Of a stretch of 21,783 bases of DNA, positions 14,601-20,847 are shown one piece after another. The translations under genes were made by a program, and so were the position numbers. Source of the stretch: Peptoniphilaceae bacterium. GTDB taxonomy: Bacteria; Bacillota; Clostridia; Tissierellales; Peptoniphilaceae. The stretch is from NCBI GenBank assembly GCA_030152565.1, contig JASLJE010000017.1, positions 1 through 21,783 on the forward strand, given 5' to 3'. Position 1 is the stretch's first letter; the number at the start of each line of letters is the position of its first letter. The notes below the pieces were generated by a model. The model was not told where the DNA came from. It saw nothing but the letters and a program-made list of their open reading frames with translations, and ran no database searches.

Positions 14601-15926
14601 ATGAGAATGTATGATTTAATCCACAAGAAAAGAGATGGATACGAATTAAGCGATGAAGAAATAAAATATATGGTGGCAGGCTATGTGGATGACCAAATAC
14701 CAGACTATCAAATGTCTGCCATGTTGATGGCTATCTACTTTCAATCTATGACAGATAGGGAAATTTCAGTTTTAACCAATGAAGTAGCCCATTCTGGAGA
14801 GATGGTAGACCTATCCATGATAGAGGGGATAAAGGTAGACAAGCATAGTACAGGTGGAGTTGGGGACAAGACAACCCTAATTATAGCCCCTATGGTGGCC
14901 AGCCAGGGAGTTAAGGTGGCCAAGATGAGTGGTAGGGGCTTGGGACATACGGGAGGCACTGTGGACAAGATGGAGGCCATACCAGGCATGGAAACATCCC
15001 TTAGCAGCCAGGCCTTTATAGACCAGGTAAATAGGATAGGCCTTTCAGTTATAGGTCAGACTGGCAATCTTGCTCCTGCTGACAAGAAACTTTATGCCCT
15101 GAGGGACGTGACTGCCACAGTGGATAGTATTCCCCTAATAGCAGCTTCTATAATGAGTAAGAAGTTGGCTGCTGGAAATGACGCCATAGTCCTTGATGTA
15201 AAGACGGGAAGTGGTGCCTTTATGAAAACCTTAGATGATTCTATAAAGCTGGCCCAAACCATGGTTGCCATAGGCCAACACGCAGGTAAAAATACCATGG
15301 CCCTGATAACTGATATGGATATACCCCTAGGCTATATGATAGGAAATAGCTTGGAAATCAAGGAGGTTATAAAAACTCTTGAGGGAAGGGGACCAGAAGA
15401 TTTAACATCTGTTTCCATAGAACTTGCAGCCAACATGCTATATTTGGCAGACAAGGGAGATATAGATCACTGTAGGGATTTGGCTAGAAAGAGTCTAGAA
15501 GACGGATCAGCCCTGGCCAAGTTTATTGAAATGGTAGAGGCCCAAGGTGGAGATGTCAGTCTTATTTTAGACCCTGAAAAGTTTGACCAGGCCCGCTATG
15601 AATTTGAGGTAAAGGCTACTAAGTCTGGCCACATCAGTCATATAGATAGTGAAAAGTGTGGTATAGCCTCAACTATTTTAGGGGCAGGTAGGATGAAAAA
15701 AGATGATCCTATTGACTATGCAGCTGGTATAGAATTACTTAAAAAGATTGGCGACAGGGTGGAAGAGGGAGATAGTCTGGTAAGACTTTACTCCAATGAC
15801 CAAAAACTTTTCGAGGCCAGTAGTAAATTAATAGAAGAAGCTTATTCTATAGATGAAAAGAAAATTCAAGAAAAACCCTTGCTGGTGGCAAGAGTGACCA
15901 AGGACAAGGTGGAAAGGTTTATTTAA
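14601..15926 (+). CDS. pdp: Pyrimidine-nucleoside phosphorylase
   Basis: Cleaves uridine, deoxyuridine and thymidine with phosphate to give the base and (deoxy)ribose-1-phosphate. The 441-residue protein has the phosphate-binding KHSTGGVGDK (81-90) and the signature SGRGLGHTGGTVDKME (110-125) of the thymidine/pyrimidine phosphorylase family. ATG 14601 is the start: GAGGTG at 14591-14596 precedes it and MRMYDLIHKKRDG is the usual N-terminus. An in-frame ATG at 14571, inside cdd, would add ten unrelated residues. Gram-positive context favours Pdp, which accepts both uridine and thymidine, over strict thymidine phosphorylase DeoA. No phosphopentomutase gene lies in the window, so the step from sugar-1-phosphate to the DeoC substrate must be encoded elsewhere. 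Confidence 0.94.
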   Translation: MRMYDLIHKKRDGYELSDEEIKYMVAGYVDDQIPDYQMSAMLMAIYFQSMTDREISVLTNEVAHSGEMVDLSMIEGIKVDKHSTGGVGDKTTLIIAPMVASQGVKVAKMSGRGLGHTGGTVDKMEAIPGMETSLSSQAFIDQVNRIGLSVIGQTGNLAPADKKLYALRDVTATVDSIPLIAASIMSKKLAAGNDAIVLDVKTGSGAFMKTLDDSIKLAQTMVAIGQHAGKNTMALITDMDIPLGYMIGNSLEIKEVIKTLEGRGPEDLTSVSIELAANMLYLADKGDIDHCRDLARKSLEDGSALAKFIEMVEAQGGDVSLILDPEKFDQARYEFEVKATKSGHISHIDSEKCGIASTILGAGRMKKDDPIDYAAGIELLKKIGDRVEEGDSLVRLYSNDQKLFEASSKLIEEAYSIDEKKIQEKPLLVARVTKDKVERFI

Positions 15927-15929
15927 TCT

Positions 15930-16709
15930 ATGACTAAGAAACAAATTAGGCGAAGGCAAATCATAGAAGTTCTAATGGAGAAAAATGGGCGTACCATTAA
16001 GGAATTAGCCAAGGATCTCCAGGTATCTGAGATGACCATCAGAAGAGACCTCCAGGTCCTAGAGGCCAATGGGGTAATTAAACTAGTCCATGGGGCAGCC
16101 ATCTATAATCCAGACAATATAGATGCCAAAATAGTCAAGGACTATGATTTGCTAACGGCTAAAAACATCAATAATGAAAGAAAAAATGATATAGCCAAGT
16201 ATGCGGCAGGACTTATAAATGATCAGGATTTTATAGCCATTGACATAGGGTCTACTACTGAGAGAATAGTTCCCAATGTGCCAGTGGATAGGAAGTTTTC
16301 TGTCCTGGCCTTTACAGCCAATGCCATGATACCCATCCTCTCCAGGCCCAATATAAAATTATTTTTTGGGGGAGGAGAGTATAGGAAGGACACCATGACC
16401 TTTGTATCTGAGTTTAGTTTGGATTTAATCAGGTCATCTAGGCCTGACAAGGTATTTTTATCAGCAGCAGGTTTGGATGAAGAGTTTGGCATAACCTGCA
16501 TCAACCCTTATGAGGGGCCTTTTAAAAGAGCCCTGATAAAATCTGCCAGGGAGAAGATCCTCCTAGTTGATTCCAGTAAGTTTGGCCGGGTAGAGGCTTG
16601 TTACTTTGGTGATTTTGACCAGATTGATACCATTATTACAGACAGTAATTTGGATCCAGACTGGATAGAAAAAATAAGAGAGAAAAACATTAAATTAATT
16701 ATGGTTTAG
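15930..16709 (+). CDS. DeoR/GlpR-family transcriptional regulator
   Basis: Probable sugar-phosphate-responsive repressor of this operon. The 259-residue protein has an N-terminal DeoR helix-turn-helix (about 5-56, with TIKELAKDLQVSEMTIRRDL) followed by the DeoRC effector domain. That domain shows the isomerase-like phosphosugar loop DIGSTTERI and the FLSAAGLDEEFGITC segment. It starts three bases after the pdp stop and has only a weak ribosome site (AAAGG, over ten bases away), so it may depend on translational coupling and be made at low level. Control of the nucleoside operon, perhaps by deoxyribose-5-phosphate, is inferred from position; the family also regulates other sugars. A terminator overlaps its stop codon. 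Confidence 0.88.
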   Translation: MTKKQIRRRQIIEVLMEKNGRTIKELAKDLQVSEMTIRRDLQVLEANGVIKLVHGAAIYNPDNIDAKIVKDYDLLTAKNINNERKNDIAKYAAGLINDQDFIAIDIGSTTERIVPNVPVDRKFSVLAFTANAMIPILSRPNIKLFFGGGEYRKDTMTFVSEFSLDLIRSSRPDKVFLSAAGLDEEFGITCINPYEGPFKRALIKSAREKILLVDSSKFGRVEACYFGDFDQIDTIITDSNLDPDWIEKIREKNIKLIMV

Positions 16710-16736
16710 CGTCAAGTTTAACTTGGCGCTTTCTTA
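16708..16736 (+). terminator. Intrinsic terminator of the nucleoside operon
   Basis: AGCGTCAAGT (16708-16717) pairs with ACTTGGCGCT (16721-16730) around TTA, with one G-U pair, followed by TTCTTA. The stem begins in the stop codon of the regulator gene. The T run is modest, but the stem is the most GC-rich hairpin nearby. Confidence 0.75.
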
Positions 16737-16745
16737 GGCTTTAGA

Positions 16746-16785
16746 TTGACAATTATTTGACGAATCGAATAATTAATGATATTAT
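16746..16785 (+). promoter_or_regulatory. Two overlapping promoters in the 16.7-17.2 kb gap
   Basis: Promoter A is TTGACA (16746-16751), 16 bases, AATAAT (16768-16773). Promoter B is TTGACG (16757-16762), 17 bases, TATTAT (16780-16785), with TGA in front making an extended -10. The two -35 boxes are 11 bases apart. Transcripts would start near 16780-16792 and read into the gap, not into a known gene. Confidence 0.6.
16751..16774 (+). repeat. Operator-like inverted repeat overlapping the promoters
   Basis: The arms AATTATTTGA (16751-16760) and TCGAATAATT (16765-16774) are complementary at 9 of 10 positions around the spacer CGAA. The element covers the spacer and -10 of promoter A and the -35 of promoter B, a position where a bound dimer would block both. 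The region is AT-rich, so chance is not excluded. Confidence 0.4.
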
Positions 16786-16855
16786 TAAAATAGAAAGAGA
16801 GAAAAAGCCAGAAATGGGTATAGTAATTGTATAAAGACAAATAAATTGTTTATAT

Positions 16856-16875
16856 TTATGAATGGTTGTTCATAA
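16856..16875 (+). repeat. Small perfect inverted repeat in the leader of the short transcript
   Basis: TTATGAA (16856-16862) and TTCATAA (16869-16875) are exact complements around TGGTTG. It ends seven bases before the AAAGGAGG sequence. It could be an RNA hairpin controlling that site or a second operator. AT-only arms make it weak evidence. Confidence 0.3.
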
Positions 16876-16961
16876 TGAAATAAAGGAGGATGCATTGGAT
16901 AGAAGGTAATTTGTAAATCGTTACATAGTAAAAGGTTATATCTAATCACTAGGAGGGGCAT

Positions 16962-17033
16962 ATGAGTTACGGATTGGTAGTTATAGGTTTAATTTTAATG
17001 ATTGACAGCATGCTACAAGAGTATCTTAAATGA
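16962..17033 (+). CDS. Putative 23-residue hydrophobic small protein
   Basis: ATG 16962 opens 23 codons ending at TGA 17031-17033, with AGGAGGGG (16951-16958) three bases upstream. The peptide begins MSYGLVVIGLILMIDSML and ends in a charged EYLK tail. Its hydrophobic run (about 4-14) is interrupted by Asp15, so it is short for a full membrane span but could insert or lie along a membrane. I do not recognise a family. Size and hydrophobicity recall type I toxins and other small membrane peptides, but no antisense RNA promoter is evident on the opposite strand. A chance ORF of 23 codons is possible; the strong ribosome site and the flanking promoter and terminator are the support. Confidence 0.45.
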   Translation: MSYGLVVIGLILMIDSMLQEYLK

Positions 17034-17129
17034 GGGTTAAGGATATAAAGAGTAAGAAGATTGTGCCAAATTATTCAGATTCAAATTATATCTAGAAAAT
17101 TGTATCCATGAAGAGTGAATATGGGTAAG

Positions 17130-17152
17130 AAGACATCGAGAGATGTCTTTTT
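17130..17152 (+). terminator. Intrinsic terminator ending the short transcript
   Basis: AAGACATC (17130-17137) pairs perfectly with GATGTCTT (17142-17149) around a GAGA tetraloop, and the T run extends to 17152. It lies 97 bases after the small ORF and just before the dnaJ promoter, insulating the two units. Confidence 0.88.
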
Positions 17153-17177
17153 AATTGTTAAAAATATTTAATACCCC

Positions 17178-17206
17178 TTGAAAAAATGACTATAGATGGG
17201 TATAAT
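17178..17206 (+). promoter_or_regulatory. Promoter of dnaJ-clpB
   Basis: TTGAAA (17178-17183) and TATAAT (17201-17206) are separated by exactly 17 bases. Transcription should start near 17213, immediately before the CtsR operator and about 37 bases before dnaJ. It is a vegetative, sigma-A-type promoter. Confidence 0.88.
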
Positions 17207-17213
17207 AAAGATA

Positions 17214-17230
17214 AGTCAAAGATGGTCAAA
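17214..17230 (+). promoter_or_regulatory. CtsR operator (heat-shock heptad repeat)
   Basis: AGTCAAA (17214-17220), GAT, then GGTCAAA (17224-17230) fits the CtsR consensus RGTCAAANANRGTCAAA at all 17 positions. It covers about +1 to +17, where bound CtsR would block initiation. ctsR is not in this window. The pairing with a clpB operon is the expected biological context. Confidence 0.9.
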
Positions 17231-17249
17231 TAAATGAGTAGGTGATTAG

Positions 17250-18143
17250 ATGAAATATAAGGATTATTATGAAATACTGGGCCTGGACAAAAAGGCCAGT
17301 CAAGAAGAGATTAAGAAAAAATATAGGGAGTTGGCCAAGAAGTACCACCCGGATTTAAACCAGGGGGATGAGGGGGCAGCTGATAGATTAAAGGAAATAA
17401 ATGAGGCCTATGAGGTTCTTTCAGATGAGGACAAGAGGAAAAAATACGATAGTTTTGGATCCGGCTATGACTTTAGTCAGGGCAGTAATTTTGATCCTTC
17501 CCAATATGGCTTTGGGCAAGGTTACTCTTATTCGTCAGGCGATGGGGGAGATTTTTCAGACTTTTTCAATATGATATTTGGAAATGGAGGATTTTCTTCC
17601 TCATCTTCCTTTGGAGGCTTTAGCTCAGATGGGTTTTCATCTGGCCAGAGAAGAAGTCCTAGGGCCAAGTACAATATAGAAATTAAAATAAGCCTGGAAG
17701 AGGCCTTCAAGGGAGGCCAAAGAAAAGTTAGGATAAATTTATCAGGCCAGGAAAAGACCATAACTGTCAAATGGCCTGAGGGTATAACCAACAATAAGAA
17801 GGTAAAAATAAAAGGAGAAAACTTTGGAATAGAAGGAGATATCTATGCCAAGATAAATATAGTTTCCAAGGATAGGTTGGAAGGAAATAATATAGTAAAG
17901 ACTATAGAGGTCTATCCCTGGGATGCTTATTTTGGAAGCAGTAGGCAGGTAGATACCTTTCATGGAAGGGTTAAGGTAAAGCTTCCAGCTGGAGTCCAAA
18001 GTGGACAAAAAATCAGGCTGGCAGGCAAGGGGTTTAAAGATATGAAGGGAAGGATAGGAGATCTTTTCCTTGAAATAAAACTGGTAAACCCAGACAAGTT
18101 AAGTGAAGAAAAAGAAGAATTATATAGGAAGTTAAGAGATTAA
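17250..18143 (+). CDS. dnaJ: DnaJ/CbpA-type J-domain co-chaperone without zinc finger
   Basis: Stimulates DnaK ATPase and hands it clients. The 297-residue protein has a J domain (about 4-68) with His33-Pro34-Asp35. A long Gly/Phe/Ser/Tyr-rich linker (about 69-135, including FGQGYSYSSGDGGDFSDFF) follows, and then the two-part C-terminal substrate-binding region (about 140-297). The four CXXCXGXG zinc repeats of class A DnaJ are absent and the protein has no cysteine, making it a class B (CbpA-like) protein. AGGTGA at 17240-17245 precedes ATG 17250. It is followed 18 bases later by clpB under a shared CtsR-controlled promoter, so its job is probably disaggregation together with ClpB and a DnaK encoded elsewhere. 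A separate class A dnaJ may exist beside dnaK. Confidence 0.9.
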   Translation: MKYKDYYEILGLDKKASQEEIKKKYRELAKKYHPDLNQGDEGAADRLKEINEAYEVLSDEDKRKKYDSFGSGYDFSQGSNFDPSQYGFGQGYSYSSGDGGDFSDFFNMIFGNGGFSSSSSFGGFSSDGFSSGQRRSPRAKYNIEIKISLEEAFKGGQRKVRINLSGQEKTITVKWPEGITNNKKVKIKGENFGIEGDIYAKINIVSKDRLEGNNIVKTIEVYPWDAYFGSSRQVDTFHGRVKVKLPAGVQSGQKIRLAGKGFKDMKGRIGDLFLEIKLVNPDKLSEEKEELYRKLRD

Positions 18144-18161
18144 GAAGGAAAGGAGACTTAT

Positions 18162-20741
18162 ATGGATACAAATAAATACACACAAAAAGCTTTAGAAGTA
18201 GTACAAGATGCACAAAACATGGCCATTAAAAATGCCAATCCAGAGCTTACAGAAAACCACTTGGCCCTGGCCATTTTAATGGACTCAGACTCCTTGACCT
18301 ATAGATTGATAAATCTTATGGACAAGGATGCGGAAGGCCTTAGGGAGGATGTAAAAAAGTTGGTAGATTCTCTTTCTAGCCAGAGTGGGGCTACAAATAT
18401 CTATCCAAATGCTGTTTTTCAAAGGGTTCTACTAAAGGCTGAAGATGAGGCCAAGGACTTGGGAGATCAATATATATCTCCTGAACACTTTTTTATGGCC
18501 CTATTGGAAGAAAAAAATATAGGATTGGAAATCCTTTTTAAGAAGTATAGGTTGGACTATAAGGGATTTAAAACCAAGTTAAAGGAAATAAAGAAGGATT
18601 CAAAGATCAAATCTGATAATCCAGACCTGGAAGATAATCCTTTAGACAAGTATGCCATAGACCTGATAGAAGAGGTTAGAGAAGGTAAGATGGACCCGGT
18701 TATAGGAAGAGAAGAAGAGATTAGAAATACTATTAGGATTTTATCTAGAAGGACCAAGAACAATCCTGTTTTAATAGGAGAGCCTGGAGTTGGTAAGACA
18801 GCCATAGTTGAAGGTCTGGCCCAAAGGATAGTAAATAAGGATGTGCCTGAAACTTTAAGAGATGTTAAGCTTTACAGCTTGGACATGGCCCAATTAATAG
18901 CAGGAGCCAAGTACAGGGGAGAGTTTGAGGAAAGGCTAAAGGCTGTCTTAACCGAATTGGAAGAATCAGATGGGGAAATCATCATGTTTATAGATGAACT
19001 TCACACCATAGTAGGAGCTGGTGCTTCAGACGGGGCCATGGACGCCTCAAATATTATGAAGCCAGCCCTTTCCAGGGGAAGAATTAGGGTTATTGGAGCC
19101 ACCACTTTAAATGAGTATAGACAGTATATAGAAAAGGATGGGGCCTTGGAAAGAAGGTTCCAAAAGGTTATGGTAACAGAGCCTTCAGTAGAAGATACCA
19201 TTTCTATTTTGAGGGGAATCAAGGAAAAGTATGAAATCCACCACGGCATAAGGATAGCAGACAATGCTGTTATAGCAGCTGCCACCCTATCTGACAGGTA
19301 TATAACAGATAGGTTTTTACCAGACAAGGCCATAGACTTAATGGATGAGGCCTGTGCCATGGTGAGAACAGAAATAGACTCTATGCCCCAAGAGCTTGAT
19401 GACTTGAGAAGGGAAATCCTTCAAATGCAAATAGAAGTTACAGCCTTGAGAAAGGAAGATGATGAGGCCAGTTTGGAAAGGTTAAAGAACCTGGAAAAAG
19501 AAATGGCTGACAAGGATGAGACTTATAATGAAAAGTTTGCCAAGTGGCAGGATAGTAAGAAGGTTCTAGATAGGGTAAATGATATAAAATCTCAAATAGA
19601 CTTGGTAAAAAGACAAATTGAAGAGGCTGAAAGAGACTATGACTTTGAAAGATTGTCCAAGTTAAAGTATGGTGATTTGGTAGACTTGGAAGATAAGTTA
19701 AGGATGGCTGAAGAAAAATCCCAAAAAGAATCAGGCCTTAAGGAAGAGGTAACAGATGAGGAAATAGCAGATGTGGTTTCCAAGTGGACCTCTGTACCTG
19801 TTAGTAAATTGGTAGAGTCTGAAAGGGAAAAAATCCTTAACCTGGACAAGGTTCTTCACAAGAGAGTAATTGGTCAAGATGAGGCGGTAGAAGCCGTTAC
19901 AGAGGCCATAATCAGGGCCAGATCAGGACTTAAGGATGAAAATAGACCTATAGGTTCCTTTATCTTTTTAGGGCCTACAGGAGTGGGTAAGACAGAGTTA
20001 GCCAAGGCCTTGACTGAGGCCATGTTTGATGACGAGAGAAATGTTATAAGAATAGATATGAGTGAGTATATGGAAAAATACTCAGTATCTAGACTTATAG
20101 GGGCGGCGCCAGGCTATGTAGGCTATGAGGAAGGTGGCCAGTTAACAGAGGCAGTAAGACGTAAGCCTTATTCAGTTATTCTTTTTGATGAAATAGAAAA
20201 AGCCCACCCAGATGTCTTTAACATTCTTCTACAAGTCCTAGATGACGGTAGGTTGACTGACAATCAAGGAAGAACGGTAAACTTTAAAAACACCATTATA
20301 ATAATGACCTCCAATATAGGTTCACCCTATCTTTTAGAGGGGATTGACCAGGAGGGAAATATCAAGGAAGAGGCCAGAGAAAATGTTCAAAAGGCCCTAA
20401 GGTCTTCCTTTAGACCAGAATTTTTAAATAGGGTGGATGACATAGTTATGTTTAAGCCTTTAGGTAAAAAAGAGATAGCTGGAATTATTAGGTTAGAGGT
20501 TAAAATCATATCTGACAGGCTAAGAGATAGGAAGATAACCATAGAGGTGGATGATAGGGCAGTTGACTATATAGTTGAAAATGCCTATAGCCCAGCCTAT
20601 GGGGCAAGGCCTATAAAAAGATATCTTCAAAAAAATGTTGAGACCTTCCTGGCTAGAAAGCTAATTGAAGGGTCTATTATGGACAAGGATCAAATAATAA
20701 TTAGTGAAGAAGATGGAAACTTGAAGATAAAAAAGAAATAA
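18162..20741 (+). CDS. clpB: ATP-dependent protein disaggregase ClpB
   Basis: Hexameric AAA+ machine that extracts and threads aggregated proteins with DnaK/DnaJ. The 859 residues give an N domain (about 1-145) and NBD1 with Walker A GEPGVGKT (206-213), pore loop KYRGEFE (250-256) and Walker B through Glu279. A full-length coiled-coil M domain (about 408-525) follows. NBD2 has Walker A GPTGVGKT (604-611), ILFDEIEKAHP and the pore loop GYVGYEEGG. The M domain separates it from ClpC/ClpE, and I see no ClpP-binding loop, so it refolds and does not degrade. The site AAGGAAAGGAG precedes ATG 18162. It is the second gene of the dnaJ-clpB operon and ends before a strong terminator. Confidence 0.97.
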   Translation: MDTNKYTQKALEVVQDAQNMAIKNANPELTENHLALAILMDSDSLTYRLINLMDKDAEGLREDVKKLVDSLSSQSGATNIYPNAVFQRVLLKAEDEAKDLGDQYISPEHFFMALLEEKNIGLEILFKKYRLDYKGFKTKLKEIKKDSKIKSDNPDLEDNPLDKYAIDLIEEVREGKMDPVIGREEEIRNTIRILSRRTKNNPVLIGEPGVGKTAIVEGLAQRIVNKDVPETLRDVKLYSLDMAQLIAGAKYRGEFEERLKAVLTELEESDGEIIMFIDELHTIVGAGASDGAMDASNIMKPALSRGRIRVIGATTLNEYRQYIEKDGALERRFQKVMVTEPSVEDTISILRGIKEKYEIHHGIRIADNAVIAAATLSDRYITDRFLPDKAIDLMDEACAMVRTEIDSMPQELDDLRREILQMQIEVTALRKEDDEASLERLKNLEKEMADKDETYNEKFAKWQDSKKVLDRVNDIKSQIDLVKRQIEEAERDYDFERLSKLKYGDLVDLEDKLRMAEEKSQKESGLKEEVTDEEIADVVSKWTSVPVSKLVESEREKILNLDKVLHKRVIGQDEAVEAVTEAIIRARSGLKDENRPIGSFIFLGPTGVGKTELAKALTEAMFDDERNVIRIDMSEYMEKYSVSRLIGAAPGYVGYEEGGQLTEAVRRKPYSVILFDEIEKAHPDVFNILLQVLDDGRLTDNQGRTVNFKNTIIIMTSNIGSPYLLEGIDQEGNIKEEARENVQKALRSSFRPEFLNRVDDIVMFKPLGKKEIAGIIRLEVKIISDRLRDRKITIEVDDRAVDYIVENAYSPAYGARPIKRYLQKNVETFLARKLIEGSIMDKDQIIISEEDGNLKIKKK

Positions 20742-20751
20742 TAAAGGAAGA

Positions 20752-20790
20752 AGGAGCTGGAGAATATTCTCTAGCTCCTATTTTTTGTTT
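20752..20790 (+). terminator. Intrinsic terminator after clpB
   Basis: AGGAGCTGGAGAAT (20752-20765) and ATTCTCTAGCTCCT (20766-20779) are complementary except for one G-U pair. TATTTTTTGTTT follows. It is the longest terminator stem in the window. Its T run provides the -35 region of the next promoter. Confidence 0.92.
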
Positions 20791-20814
20791 TAAATAGGCC
20801 TTATACTATATAAT
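20785..20814 (+). promoter_or_regulatory. Promoter of the NlpC/P60 gene
   Basis: TTGTTT (20785-20790), 18 bases, then TATAAT (20809-20814). The -35 overlaps the terminator T run. The start near 20821 gives a leader of about 27 bases. Confidence 0.6.
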
Positions 20815-20847
20815 AGGAAAAGAGAGATTATAAAGAAGGAGATAGTA

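Larger units (their letters stand above)
16792..17152 (+). ncRNA. Predicted short transcript with a small ORF (about 360 nt)
   Basis: This span runs from the expected start of promoter B to the end of a good intrinsic terminator, in a 540-base stretch without a normal gene. It holds two strong Shine-Dalgarno sequences. The first, AAAGGAGG (16882-16889), faces only trivial frames: TTG 16895 opens four codons and ATG 16890 opens eight. The second, AGGAGGGG (16951-16958), serves the 23-codon ORF at 16962. A small inverted repeat lies at 16856-16875. I do not recognise tmRNA, RNase P RNA, 6S RNA or a riboswitch in it. It may be a small mRNA, a regulatory RNA or both. Confidence 0.4.

Noticed and set aside
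16746..16762. Two TTGAC repeats read as a reversed CtsR box
   Set aside because: The repeats are spaced 11 bases apart instead of 10, and the flanking bases do not fit the heptad; they serve better as two -35 elements.
17034..17129. Antisense RNA promoter opposite the 23-codon ORF, as in type I toxin-antitoxin pairs
   Set aside because: On the minus strand there is a TATAAT-like sequence, but no -35 box or extended -10 at proper spacing, so an antitoxin RNA is not supported.
16792..17152. tmRNA, RNase P RNA or a riboswitch in the gap
   Set aside because: The sequence is very AT-rich and lacks the conserved cores of these RNAs that I could recognise; a covariance search would be needed to exclude rarer classes.
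17155..17173. Possible Rex operator TTGTTAA followed by an AT-rich half-site
   Set aside because: The first half fits the Rex consensus, but the second half matches only about four of seven positions and with a five-base spacer. In such AT-rich DNA this is expected by chance.
19001..19360. 119-codon minus-strand frame inside clpB
   Set aside because: Antisense to conserved NBD1 of ClpB; no family resemblance and no separate promoter or ribosome site seen.
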